Shown piece after piece: positions 42,837-51,529 of a DNA stretch of 64,000 nucleotides. The stretch is from Emticicia sp. BO119 (lineage in GTDB: Bacteria > Bacteroidota > Bacteroidia > Cytophagales > Spirosomataceae). The stretch's first letter is position 1; the number at the start of each line of letters is the position of its first letter. The stretch is taken from the NCBI RefSeq assembly GCF_013912375.1, contig NZ_JACETV010000004.1:518270-582269 (forward strand), read 5' to 3'. The notes beneath the pieces are model-generated. The model had not been told where the DNA came from, ran no database searches, and worked only from the letters and a program-made list of their open reading frames with translations. The position numbers and the translations under genes were made by a program.

Positions 42837-43213
42837 ATTGGTGATTGTTTTAAAAAATTTATCGGTTTTCTAAAGCATAGACGGACTCAAGAGAAAAATG
42901 GTGGTATGGGCCTGGAAAAGAAAGGAAAAACTGATAGTTACTTTGTACTTATCTATGATAGCTGATGACAAATTGATATAGTAGGTAAGTTCGTAGGAAA
43001 CATTGTAAAGAATCAGCAAAAGCAGATTACCCGAAACCTTTTGTTTCTGGTTGGACTGACAGGAAGTCAAGAAAATAATTACACGAGTATCGTTACTTTT
43101 TATATCATCTTTGATGAACAGAGATAATTGCAGGATAGACCTTAGTTAAGTTCATTAAATAAAAAAAAACAGAAAAAATAGCAGGGAAGCTTGGCGACAA
43201 AAAAATATTGAAC
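42837..43213. other. 377-bp intergenic region
   Basis: Contains the upstream regions of two divergent genes (beta-helix lipoprotein and TetR regulator). No promoter of the TTG/TAnnTTTG type stood out, and the short frames present are not convincing. Confidence 0.4.
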
Positions 43214-43243
43214 TACATTAGCGACTGTATAGTCGCTAATGTA
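43214..43243. promoter_or_regulatory. 30-bp palindrome abutting the TetR start codon (probable autoregulatory operator)
   Basis: Positions 43214-43226 (TACATTAGCGACT) and 43231-43243 (AGTCGCTAATGTA) are perfect 13-bp inverted arms around GTAT. The last base is the A of the ATG. A partial extra half-site GGTCGC follows at 43246-43250. Occupancy would block promoter clearance or translation. Confidence 0.8.
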
Positions 43244-43929
43244 TGGTCGCTTTAAAAACTTTTAATAATCTATCAATAGAACGGCAAACAGAAATCATCT
43301 CTGTTTGTCTCGAAGAGTTTGCACTTCATGAATATCAAACTGCTTCACTTTCAAATATTGTTTCAAGGCTGAACCTCGCTAAAGGGAGTTTTTACAGATA
43401 CTTTGAAAATAAACAATCATTATATTTTTTCTTGCTTGACCATTGTATTCAAACCAGATTGAAGAATGATCAGGAAGCTATAACTGTAAAACCGACTGAT
43501 TTTTTTGAATTAATGATAGAACACCTCAAAGCAAAGGCAAAGTTTGATAAAAGATTCCCTTTACATAGTGCATTTCTGTATAATGTAATGCAGGAAAAAA
43601 ACAATGATGAAATCGGAAATATTCAACTTACAGTAAAATTAAAAGCATTAGAGGCAGTTAAGCCATTAGTTTCAGAAGCTTTTAAGAACCATGTATTCAG
43701 AAGAGATATTGATATAGAAGCCATTTCTTTTTTGGTTTATAGAATGCAGTTTACAATTTTAGAATACCTCGAATTAAAGCATAAACTGGATTTTCGTCAG
43801 AATATAAAAAATCAAAAACCATTTTATAACCTACCTGAGCAGGAAATATTAAATGTAGCTAAACCGTTTATTGAAATTTTCAAGACGGGAATTGCGGGTA
43901 AAAAAGAAGAAAATAATAGTTATGAATAA
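43243..43929 (+). CDS. TetR family transcriptional regulator
   Basis: A 228-aa protein with an N-terminal TetR DNA-binding domain, including SLSNIVSRLNLAKGSFYRYFENKQSLYFFLL (17-60 region). The C-terminal ligand domain is unassigned. It overlaps the ABC ATPase start by 8 bases and so belongs to a TetR-ATPase-permease operon. It is likely to repress the exporter operon through the palindrome at its start. Confidence 0.92.
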   Translation: MVALKTFNNLSIERQTEIISVCLEEFALHEYQTASLSNIVSRLNLAKGSFYRYFENKQSLYFFLLDHCIQTRLKNDQEAITVKPTDFFELMIEHLKAKAKFDKRFPLHSAFLYNVMQEKNNDEIGNIQLTVKLKALEAVKPLVSEAFKNHVFRRDIDIEAISFLVYRMQFTILEYLELKHKLDFRQNIKNQKPFYNLPEQEILNVAKPFIEIFKTGIAGKKEENNSYE

Positions 43930-44842
43930 CCAGACAACAGTCCTTCAAACCAATTCTCTGACAAAGTTTTTCGGAGAAACCAAGGCGACAGATAATATTT
44001 CTTTAGATGTTAAGGAGGGTGAAATTTATGGGTTTCTTGGGCTAAATGGGGCTGGAAAGACAACCCTGATAAGAATGCTTTTGGGCATGATAAAACCTGA
44101 TAATGGAAAAATAATGCTTTTCGGGAAAAAGCTTGATTCGGGTTTTAATCTATGGAATGATGTAGGGTATTTGGTCGAAACGCCATATGCTTACCCAAAT
44201 CTTACGGTAACTCAAAATCTGAAAATTTATTACAAACTCAGAGGCTTAGAAAATGAATCCCTGGTTGACAGTATTATAGAAAAGTTGAAATTGACGAAAT
44301 ATAAAGAAAAAAAAGCAAAAGAATTATCACTTGGCAACCAACAAAGACTCGGATTGGCAAAGGCTCTGATGCATGGACCTAAACTTCTGATCTTAGATGA
44401 ACCAATTAATGGGTTGGATCCAGAAGGTATCGTAGAGGTCAGAGAACTGCTTAAAGCCCTTGCAAATGAAGGATCAACTATTTTTCTTTCAAGCCATATT
44501 CTTGGAGAAATTTCAAAACTTGCTAATCGAATTTGTATCATCCATGAAGGAAGAATAGTGAAGGAGCTTGCAACAGATGAACTTACAAGACAGCTTACTA
44601 AAAAGTTAATTGTAAAAACAACTGATAATTCAGCTGCATTAAATGTATTAACTGATGTAAATTATATTGCTGAATTAAACCTGAAGGAAGAAATAGAAAT
44701 TATGAGTGCTGACGCTATTGCTAACCCCGAGGTTATTTCACAATTATTAGTTGAAAAAAAATTGCCCCCCAGGCAAATTTATTTATTTATTGAAGATTTA
44801 GAAATGTATTTTTTAAGAACAATCAGAACTAAGGAATTATGA
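43922..44842 (+). CDS. ABC transporter ATP-binding protein (drug/antibiotic exporter type)
   Basis: A 306-aa ATPase started at MNNQTTVLQTN. Walker A is GLNGAGKTT, the signature LSLGNQQRLGLAKAL, Walker B LLILDEP, and the H-loop SSHILGE. The C-terminal extension after about 220 is like the DUF4162-type tail of CcmA/BcrA-like subunits. It powers export of an unknown substrate with the permease that overlaps its stop by 4 bases. Confidence 0.93.
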   Translation: MNNQTTVLQTNSLTKFFGETKATDNISLDVKEGEIYGFLGLNGAGKTTLIRMLLGMIKPDNGKIMLFGKKLDSGFNLWNDVGYLVETPYAYPNLTVTQNLKIYYKLRGLENESLVDSIIEKLKLTKYKEKKAKELSLGNQQRLGLAKALMHGPKLLILDEPINGLDPEGIVEVRELLKALANEGSTIFLSSHILGEISKLANRICIIHEGRIVKELATDELTRQLTKKLIVKTTDNSAALNVLTDVNYIAELNLKEEIEIMSADAIANPEVISQLLVEKKLPPRQIYLFIEDLEMYFLRTIRTKEL

Positions 44843-45627
44843 AATATCAGATACGGGCATTTCAGGCAGAGATAATCAAGAATAGAAACTCAAATATGCT
44901 TTGGGGTACTTTTATTGCTTTCGGAATTGCTCCGGTTATCGGGGGTGTTTTTATTCTGATTATTCAGGACACTGATGCATTAGCAAAGGCAGGTAGCCTT
45001 GCCTTGAAAGCAAATGCCATGAACTTTGAAGCTAACTGGAAATCATACATGGGCTTATTAACACAAGCTGTAGCTGTTGGGGGTGTATTAGTATTTGGTT
45101 TTGTGGCCAGTTGGATTTTTGGAAGAGAATATTCTGAAGGTACTGCAAAAGATTTACTTTCCTTGCCAACATCAAGAACAAAAATATTAAATGCTAAATT
45201 TGTTGTATATGTATTATGGTGTTTAGCTCTTGTACTATCTAACCTTCTGATTGGATTTCTGATCGCAGCTATTTTGCGTTTACCTCTTACCGATGTTCGG
45301 GGTATTTTTTTATTATTAAACGACTATTTCATCACAGCCTTTATGACAATTATAGTGGGGTTTCCCATTGCTTTATTTGCAATATGGGGTAAAGGTTATC
45401 TTGCACCTTTGGCATTTGTAGCTCTGACTCTTGTATTTTCTCAAATAATTGCAGCAACCGGGTACGGAACGTATTTTCCCTGGTCTATTCCGGGCCTTTT
45501 CAGCGGAGCAGGAGGTGAATACAAAAAACTGTTAAACAACTATAGTTATTCAATTCTGATTTTAACTGGAACTATGGGTTATTTTGCAACAATTGCTTAC
45601 TGGAGAAAAGCAGACCAAACGAAGTGA
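44839..45627 (+). CDS. ABC-2 type transporter permease
   Basis: A 262-aa protein with about six transmembrane helices. It has the ABC-2 feature WIFGREYSEGTAKDLLSLPTSR after the second helix, which is the coupling segment between domains. It is translationally coupled (ATGA) with the ATPase. The TetR regulator indicates an inducible efflux pump. Confidence 0.92.
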   Translation: MKYQIRAFQAEIIKNRNSNMLWGTFIAFGIAPVIGGVFILIIQDTDALAKAGSLALKANAMNFEANWKSYMGLLTQAVAVGGVLVFGFVASWIFGREYSEGTAKDLLSLPTSRTKILNAKFVVYVLWCLALVLSNLLIGFLIAAILRLPLTDVRGIFLLLNDYFITAFMTIIVGFPIALFAIWGKGYLAPLAFVALTLVFSQIIAATGYGTYFPWSIPGLFSGAGGEYKKLLNNYSYSILILTGTMGYFATIAYWRKADQTK

Positions 45628-45726
45628 AAGTTATCAATAACAAAGTTTTTGCGGATCATTCCCATAGATTTTTGGGCTAATTCTAAATTAAGGAGATTAT
45701 TCAATTGTTATGCAACAAGAACAAAA

Positions 45727-45754
45727 AAGCACTTAACATTACTGCTAAGTGCTT
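45727..45754 (-). terminator. Terminator of tRNA-Val
   Basis: AAGCACTTA (45727-45735) and TAAGTGCTT (45746-45754) pair perfectly. On the minus strand T residues follow, just beyond the tRNA 3' end. Confidence 0.75.
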
Positions 45755-45765
45755 GATTATCAGTG

Positions 45766-45840
45766 TGGGAGTTGAGGGATTCGAACCCCCGGCCCTCTGC
45801 TTGTAAGGCAGATGCTCTGAACCAGCTGAGCTAAACTCCC
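45766..45840 (-). tRNA. tRNA-Val(UAC)
   Basis: On the minus strand the sequence begins GGGAGTTTAGCTCAGC and ends AACTCCCA with a complete cloverleaf of 75 nt. The anticodon loop CTTACAA gives UAC. CCA is not encoded. Confidence 0.97.
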
Positions 45841-46040
45841 ATATCCCCGTTGTGATTTGGGACTGCAAAGGTGCAGTCTTATTTTTTTTTATCCAAATAT
45901 TCTCTCAAAAAAAAATCAAAATTCTTTATTTTCTTTGTAAAATTATATTTTGAATTTATTGAGTACAATAATTGTCTTATTTTATAAGAAAATAAGTCTC
46001 ATCGCTGTCAAAAAAGTACTTATTTTTAACAGAATATTAT

Positions 46041-46071
46041 TTGAAGACTTAGGTACTAAAACCTAATTTTG
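46041..46071 (+). promoter_or_regulatory. Bacteroidota-type promoter of the uxuA-kdgK-eda operon
   Basis: TTG (46041-46043), exactly 20 bp, TAATTTTG (46064-46071), 26 bp before the ATG at 46098. Confidence 0.75.
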
Positions 46072-46097
46072 CATCATAACATTTCAACCTTATACTT

Positions 46098-47294
46098 ATG
46101 GCTCTTGAGCAAACCTGGCGTTGGTTCGGCCCGAACGACCCTGTGAGTTTATCTGATGTAAGACAGGCAGGTGCTACAGGAATCGTGTCGGCTCTTCATC
46201 ATATTCCAAACGGACAAGTCTGGACAAAATCTGAAATAGAAATCCGAAAAGCAGAGATAGAAAAAGCCGGTCTTACTTGGTCGGTGGTAGAAAGTGTACC
46301 TGTGCATGAAGACATCAAAAAGGCTTCAGGTAACTACAAACAATACATCGAAAACTACAAAGAAAGCCTGACAAATCTGGCAAGTTGTGGCATTGATACT
46401 GTATGCTACAACTTTATGCCAATTCTTGACTGGACACGTACAGATTTAGATTACTCAATGCCTGACGGTTCAACTGCCCTTAGGTTTGATATGAATGAGT
46501 TCTGTGCTTTTGAAGTACACATTCTCAAAAGAAGAGATGCTGAAAAATCTTACTCTGAAAACCAGCTCAAAAAAGCAAAAGAATGGTTTGAGAAAGCAAC
46601 TGATGCTGAAATTCACCGACTCACCAGAAATATCATTGCCGGATTGCCAGGTAGTGAAGAAAGCTTTACAATAGAGGCTTTTCGAGATATGCTGGATACC
46701 TATAAGCATATTGGTGATACTGAGCTCCGACAAAATTTATATTTGTTCATCAAAGCTATTACTCCAGTGGCAGAAGAAAATGGGATTTTATTATCTATTC
46801 ACCCTGATGACCCCCCTTATCCGATCTTAGGTTTACCACGTGTAGTGAGTACCGAAGCTGATGCTAAAGCACTTTTAAACGCTGCTGAAAGCAAATATAA
46901 TGGGTTATGCTTTTGTACTGGCAGCTATGGTGTAAGAGATGATAATGACCTTGTGGGAATGGTGGATAGATTGGGTGATAGAATTAATTTTATTCACTTG
47001 CGTGCTACTAAACGAGATGCTGAGGGGAATTTCTACGAAGCAGACCACCTGACGGGTGATGTAGATATGTTTAGAGTAATGAAAGCCTTACTTACTGAAC
47101 AGCAAAGAAGAGTAGATGAAGGACGGCAGGATATAAGACTACCTTTCAGACCTGACCACGGCCATAAAATGCTTGATGACCTGAATGCAGGTAAACGAAC
47201 GAATCCTGGATATACTGCCATTGGACGTTTACGTGGATTGGCCGAATTAAGGGGATTAGAGTTGGGGATTACCCGTACTTACTTTAAGAAGTAG
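46098..47294 (+). CDS. uxuA: Mannonate dehydratase
   Basis: A 398-aa enzyme that dehydrates D-mannonate to 2-keto-3-deoxygluconate, using Mn/Fe. Family hallmarks are [20 protein letters not shown] at the N-terminus, [25 protein letters not shown], the metal site in [20 protein letters not shown], and FRPDHGH near the C-terminus. It is the first gene of the hexuronate operon, and kdgK follows after 58 bp. Confidence 0.96.
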   Translation: MALEQTWRWFGPNDPVSLSDVRQAGATGIVSALHHIPNGQVWTKSEIEIRKAEIEKAGLTWSVVESVPVHEDIKKASGNYKQYIENYKESLTNLASCGIDTVCYNFMPILDWTRTDLDYSMPDGSTALRFDMNEFCAFEVHILKRRDAEKSYSENQLKKAKEWFEKATDAEIHRLTRNIIAGLPGSEESFTIEAFRDMLDTYKHIGDTELRQNLYLFIKAITPVAEENGILLSIHPDDPPYPILGLPRVVSTEADAKALLNAAESKYNGLCFCTGSYGVRDDNDLVGMVDRLGDRINFIHLRATKRDAEGNFYEADHLTGDVDMFRVMKALLTEQQRRVDEGRQDIRLPFRPDHGHKMLDDLNAGKRTNPGYTAIGRLRGLAELRGLELGITRTYFKK

Positions 47295-47352
47295 GATTAA
47301 TTTTTACCTTTGTGGAATAAGATTTACTATACCGATACAGCACAATAAGAAA

Positions 47353-48360
47353 ATGCCTAAAATCGTAACCTTTGGAGAAATACTGCTTCGTCTGTCGACT
47401 CCTAATTTTCAGAAAATTGAGCAGGCTCAATCATTCAATGCAACCTTTGGTGGTACTGAAATGAACGTAGGGGCATCGTTAGTGAAATTTGGCTTTGACG
47501 CTACTCACGTAACCTGCTTCCCCAATAACCTGATGGGACAAAAAGCAAAAGCTTATTTACGTTCTTTAGACATAAATACTTCTTATGTAAAACTACAAGG
47601 CGATAGAATTGGCGTTTTTTTCTTAGAGACCGGTGCTGTGATGCGAGCCAGCCAGATAGTCTATGACCGCATGGACTCTGCCTTTGCCAACCTTGACCCT
47701 TCGTGGTTTGATTGGGAAGAGATTCTGAAAGGCGCCGACTGGTTTCACTGGTGTGGTATCACTCCGGCTTTGTCAGAAGGCGCAGCTAAGGCTTGCTTAG
47801 AGGCTGTAAAAACCGCAAAGAAATTGGGTATAACTGTATCATCAGATATTTATTATCGCAGTAACTTATGGAAGTACGGCAAGACCCCACAAGATATTTT
47901 ACCCGAATTAGCATCTTACTCTGATATTATTTTGGCAAGCCGGAAGAACATTGAAGAAATATTCTCAATGAAAGTGACAGCCGAAAAAGGTAAATTTGTA
48001 GAGGCCTGTAAAATGCTGATGGAGGCGTATCCGAATATAAAGAAAGTAATTGATACTGATCGTGTGCAGGTAAGTGCTTCGCATAACCAGTATAATGCTA
48101 AAATGTGGACAGGTGAAGAACTGATAGAAACCGACTATCAGGATATTACCCATATTGTAGACAGAATCGGTACGGGTGATGCTTTTTTAGGGGGCTTTAT
48201 TTATGGACAAATAGTATTACAGGATGATCTTAAATCTTTACAGTTTGGTGTAGCGGCAGGCGCATTAAAACATACGATTGAAGGTGACCAGAATTTAGTA
48301 ACTGTACCCGAAGTAGAATCTGTAATGGGGGGTGACAAATCAGGTCGTTTAAAACGTTAA
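47353..48360 (+). CDS. kdgK: 2-dehydro-3-deoxygluconokinase (PfkB family)
   Basis: A 335-aa ribokinase-fold kinase. The N-terminal FGEILLRLSTPNFQKIEQ and GGTEMNVGASLVKFG, then the catalytic RIGTGDAFLGGFIYG, are typical of KDG kinases. It phosphorylates 2-keto-3-deoxygluconate to KDPG, the substrate of the aldolase encoded next. Operon context between uxuA and eda supports the substrate. Confidence 0.93.
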   Translation: MPKIVTFGEILLRLSTPNFQKIEQAQSFNATFGGTEMNVGASLVKFGFDATHVTCFPNNLMGQKAKAYLRSLDINTSYVKLQGDRIGVFFLETGAVMRASQIVYDRMDSAFANLDPSWFDWEEILKGADWFHWCGITPALSEGAAKACLEAVKTAKKLGITVSSDIYYRSNLWKYGKTPQDILPELASYSDIILASRKNIEEIFSMKVTAEKGKFVEACKMLMEAYPNIKKVIDTDRVQVSASHNQYNAKMWTGEELIETDYQDITHIVDRIGTGDAFLGGFIYGQIVLQDDLKSLQFGVAAGALKHTIEGDQNLVTVPEVESVMGGDKSGRLKR

Positions 48361-48403
48361 TTATACAAAGAATTTACAAAAAAACTAAGCATTCAGGATA
48401 GCA

Positions 48404-49072
48404 ATGGCACGATTTGATAAAAATGCAACCTTGGCACAAGTACAGGCAACAGGTCTGGTTCCTTTATTTACGCACAATGACCTTGACATTTGTCTGGGCG
48501 TATTACGCGCCTGTTATGAAGCTGGTGTGCGGGTTTTTGAGTTTACGAATCGTACTGAAAATTCTTATATTAATTTCAAGGAATTAATTCGTATAGCTGA
48601 AACCGAAATGCCTGAAATGATTTTAGGAATTGGTACTATCTACGATGCAGCTACTGCTAAAAAATACATAGAGGTGGGTACAAATTTTATTGTAGCCCCA
48701 ATCATGAATCCCGAAGTAGGCGCGGTTTGTCAGGAAGCAGGTATTCCGTGGATGCCGGGAGTAATGACCGTTACAGAAATTTATAATGCCCGTGTGGCCG
48801 GAGCAGAATTTATCAAGATATTTCCGGGTGAGGTATTAGGGCCTGCTTTTGTAAAAGCATTAAAAGGACCGATGGCTGATGTACAAGTGATGGTAACAGG
48901 AGGTGTATCTCCTACAAGTGAAAGTCTGAAAGCATGGTTTGGTGCAGGGGCAACCGCTGTTGGAATCGGGTCACAATTAGTGCCTAAAGAGGTATTGGCG
49001 AGTAAAAATTTTGCTGAGGTTACTACTATTGTTGGCCATGCTTTGAAGTTGATTAAAGAGTTAAAGGTATAG
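48404..49072 (+). CDS. eda: 2-dehydro-3-deoxyphosphogluconate aldolase
   Basis: A 222-aa class I aldolase that splits KDPG to pyruvate and glyceraldehyde 3-phosphate. Visible are the active-site segment FEFTNRTEN, ILGIGTIYDAATAKKYIEVG, and the Schiff-base Lys in EFIKIFPGEVLGP; PTSESLKAWFGAGATAVGIG closes the barrel. It ends the uxuA-kdgK-eda operon. Confidence 0.95.
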   Translation: MARFDKNATLAQVQATGLVPLFTHNDLDICLGVLRACYEAGVRVFEFTNRTENSYINFKELIRIAETEMPEMILGIGTIYDAATAKKYIEVGTNFIVAPIMNPEVGAVCQEAGIPWMPGVMTVTEIYNARVAGAEFIKIFPGEVLGPAFVKALKGPMADVQVMVTGGVSPTSESLKAWFGAGATAVGIGSQLVPKEVLASKNFAEVTTIVGHALKLIKELKV

Positions 49073-49094
49073 TATTAATTGAATCATATTGAAC

Positions 49095-49134
49095 AAAAGT
49101 GTACATCATCAACTACGAAGGTGTACGCTTTTAT
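49095..49134 (+). terminator. Terminator of the hexuronate operon
   Basis: AAAAGTGTACATC (49095-49107) pairs with GGTGTACGCTTTT (49120-49132) using two G-U/mismatch positions, with T residues after it. Confidence 0.6.
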
Positions 49135-49166
49135 TTGATTAGTATATACGAAATTTTATTTTCTAA

Positions 49167-49201
49167 ACTTTTGCTTCACAAAAAGCAAAAGTCTATCTTT
49201 G
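49167..49201 (+). promoter_or_regulatory. MATE gene promoter with an operator between -33 and -7
   Basis: TTG (49171-49173), exactly 20 bp, TATCTTTG (49194-49201). A perfect inverted repeat ACTTTTGCTT (49167-49176) / AAGCAAAAGT (49183-49192) fills the space between and overlaps -33, so a repressor could occlude it. Confidence 0.7.
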
Positions 49202-49207
49202 CGCTGT

Positions 49208-49408
49208 AAAACTGAAAAAGCCCATGTATATGTCCGCATTGGTTCGTATCCGTTAAGGACGAACAATTTTCTTTCTCTCTGTTTACCAAAGTTACATTAT
49301 TAACTTTTGGTATTATTATCTCTTATATCCTTTCATTAGAACTATTATTTATATCAGCCAACAGGCGGTATTGTGCCGTTTTTTATTGGCTGTAAACTAT
49401 TTGATTCC
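49208..49408 (+). promoter_or_regulatory. Structured 5' leader of the MATE exporter gene (candidate cis-regulatory RNA)
   Basis: From the predicted start near 49208 to the ATG at 49409 lie about 200 nt without a gene. Several helices are visible: GTTCGT (49242-49247) with ACGAAC near 49259-49264, TACCAAAGTTA with TAACTTTTGGTA (about 49283-49313), and CAGCCAA (49355-49361) with TTGGCTG (49386-49392). The last ends 16 nt before the start codon and encloses a CGGTA...TGCCG-T6 terminator-like hairpin. No known riboswitch class was recognised. Confidence 0.5.
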
Positions 49409-50785
49409 ATGCGGAAATTTTTTGACTTGTTGATACAAGCCATTCGTGGCGAAGAACAAAACTATACAGAATTAAACATCAATCGTGCTATTTTCCTCCT
49501 TTCAGTGCCTATGATTTTAGAAATGGTGGGAGAATCGCTCTTTGCCATTGTTGATGCATTCTTTGTGGCTCGTTATGTGGGCGTTGAGGGTGTAGCTACA
49601 GTAGGGCTTACAGAATCAGTGCTAACGTTAATTTATTCAGTGGCTATTGGCTTAAGTACAGCTGCTACTGCTGTTGTAGCTCGTCGTGTAGGAGAAGGCA
49701 ATAAAAAAGAAGCCGGAGTGGCTATGGCTCAGGTAATCATTATCTCATTAATTTTTGGGGTAATCGTGGGTATATTAGGTTTTGTGTATGCTGAAGATAT
49801 TTTACGTCTAATGGGTGGCGACCAACATCTGATTGATAAAGGTGCAAGCTTTACGCGTATTATTTTTGCGAGTAGTCCGTCTATTATTCTGTTATATACT
49901 TTAAGCGGTGCTTTACGTGGTGCAGGCGATGCATCTACTGCCATGCGGTCTATTATCCTGGCCAATTTTATTAATATAAGTATGGACTTTCTATTGATTC
50001 CTGTACTGGGAATGGGTGTGGAGGGGGCGGCCATTGCTACTACTATTGGACGTACTATTGGGGTGGTTTATCAGTTATATGCCATTCTTAAAGGAAATGG
50101 CAATATGCAGATTGAAAAAAGCCAGTTTTCGCCTAATGGAGAAGTGATGAAAAGTCTTATTAATATTGCAGCAGGGGGGACGGGTCAATTCCTGATCCAG
50201 TCAGCCAGTTGGATTTTCCTGACTCGCATCCTTTCAAGTTTCGGAAGCGATGTAGTAGCAGGTTATACCATTGCGATCAGAATCATCGTATTTACTATTC
50301 TTCCATCGTGGGGGTTGTCAAATGCGGCTTCAACATTAGTAGGGCAGAATTTAGGTGCCGGAAAACCAGAACGTGCAGAAGCATCAGTCTGGCGAACTGC
50401 TGTTTATAATATGGGATTCTTATTATTGATAGGTATTATTTTTTCTGTTTTTGCGAGGGAATTTATCAGTATTTTTAACGATAATCCTAAAGTAATTGAA
50501 ACAGGTGTACTGTGCCTTCAGGTTATTTGTCTGGGCTATATTTTCTTTGGTTATGGGATGGTGATCGGGCAGGCATTGAATGGAGCAGGCGATACCAGAA
50601 CACCAACTATCATGAATCTGATTTGCTTCTGGGCTCTTGAAATACCATTGGCATACCTTTTTGCGAAAGTGCTTGATTGGGGGCCTTCAGGTGTATTCTG
50701 GTCAATAGCTATCAGCGAGTCAATACTGGCTGTTATTGCCATTTTTGTATTCAGAAGGGGAAAATGGAAAACCAAGCAGGTGTAA
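49409..50785 (+). CDS. MATE family multidrug/Na+ efflux transporter
   Basis: A 458-aa protein started at MRKFFDLLIQA. Twelve transmembrane helices in two similar halves, with FLLSVPMILEMVGESLFAIVDAFFVARYVG near the N-terminus and AIIATTIGRTIG and GAGDTRTPTIMNLICFWALEIPLAYLFA as the later MATE motifs. It exports cationic or other organic compounds using Na+ or H+. The leader, not the coding part, is unusual. Confidence 0.93.
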   Translation: MRKFFDLLIQAIRGEEQNYTELNINRAIFLLSVPMILEMVGESLFAIVDAFFVARYVGVEGVATVGLTESVLTLIYSVAIGLSTAATAVVARRVGEGNKKEAGVAMAQVIIISLIFGVIVGILGFVYAEDILRLMGGDQHLIDKGASFTRIIFASSPSIILLYTLSGALRGAGDASTAMRSIILANFINISMDFLLIPVLGMGVEGAAIATTIGRTIGVVYQLYAILKGNGNMQIEKSQFSPNGEVMKSLINIAAGGTGQFLIQSASWIFLTRILSSFGSDVVAGYTIAIRIIVFTILPSWGLSNAASTLVGQNLGAGKPERAEASVWRTAVYNMGFLLLIGIIFSVFAREFISIFNDNPKVIETGVLCLQVICLGYIFFGYGMVIGQALNGAGDTRTPTIMNLICFWALEIPLAYLFAKVLDWGPSGVFWSIAISESILAVIAIFVFRRGKWKTKQV

Positions 50786-50842
50786 ATAGCAGAGGGCAAG
50801 GGGCATGGGGTTTTGCAGATGAAAAATCAGGCTGATGTAAAA

Positions 50843-50875
50843 ATAAAGCCCATCGTGTGATGCGATGGGCTTTAT
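50843..50875. terminator. Bidirectional terminator between the MATE and CHRD genes
   Basis: ATAAAGCCCATCG (50843-50855) and CGATGGGCTTTAT (50863-50875) form a perfect 13-bp stem between convergent genes. Confidence 0.85.
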
Positions 50876-50880
50876 AAAAC

Positions 50881-51312
50881 TCACTTTTTCAAAAGTTGCC
50901 CTCGGATTTCGCCGGAAGGGGATTTTGATGAGTGGATGTTTACATAATACATACCATTCATTAAGTCTGTTTCCTGGTCAGTGGTTAGAGCAACTGTCGC
51001 AGCGTTGAAAGGAGAGGTAAACGTTTGTCCGAAATTGAAAACAACCGGGCCAGCCACACCTGCGGCCCCTTTGTGTATGTGCCAGGCAGTAGGAGTTATA
51101 CCTGTATAAGTAACCGTATAAGTCAGAATCCTGGTTTCTTTGTTGTAGGTGGCATCAAAAGTACCTGTGGCATTGGTAGTAACAGCCGGAACTTCCTCTG
51201 CACCCCAAAGAGAAGCACCGAATTTCACTTCATTAGAATTTACCTCTTCTTTTTTGCATGAGGCAACGAACATAACTGAAAGAATAGAGGCAATCATAAG
51301 AATTTTTTTCAT
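50881..51312 (-). CDS. CHRD domain lipoprotein
   Basis: A 143-aa lipoprotein with signal MKKILMIASILSVMFVASCKK. The CHRD (chordin) domain follows, recognisable from FGASLWGAEEVPAVTTNATG, TPTAWHIHKGAAG and YYVNIHSSKSPSGEIRGQLL. Bacterial CHRD proteins are secreted or surface proteins of unclear function; the conserved His residues may bind metal. Confidence 0.93.
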   Translation of the reverse strand: MKKILMIASILSVMFVASCKKEEVNSNEVKFGASLWGAEEVPAVTTNATGTFDATYNKETRILTYTVTYTGITPTAWHIHKGAAGVAGPVVFNFGQTFTSPFNAATVALTTDQETDLMNGMYYVNIHSSKSPSGEIRGQLLKK

Positions 51313-51529
51313 GGCTAATAAACGCTTTTAGATGATTAATAAACCTATTACGGACTTTTAAATAAGAGAGTTGCGTAGGTAATTGAAAAATGTCTTTAAT
51401 TGATCACAGTCGTTTTTTTAGTGTTAATTCAAATTGTTTCTTGGTATTATCCTTGCTTCTTTCCGAACTTTGCTGCTTTTAAAATTGTAGTATTTAGAAA
51501 CTCTGAAAAAAGAGTTGATGTGAGCCTCA

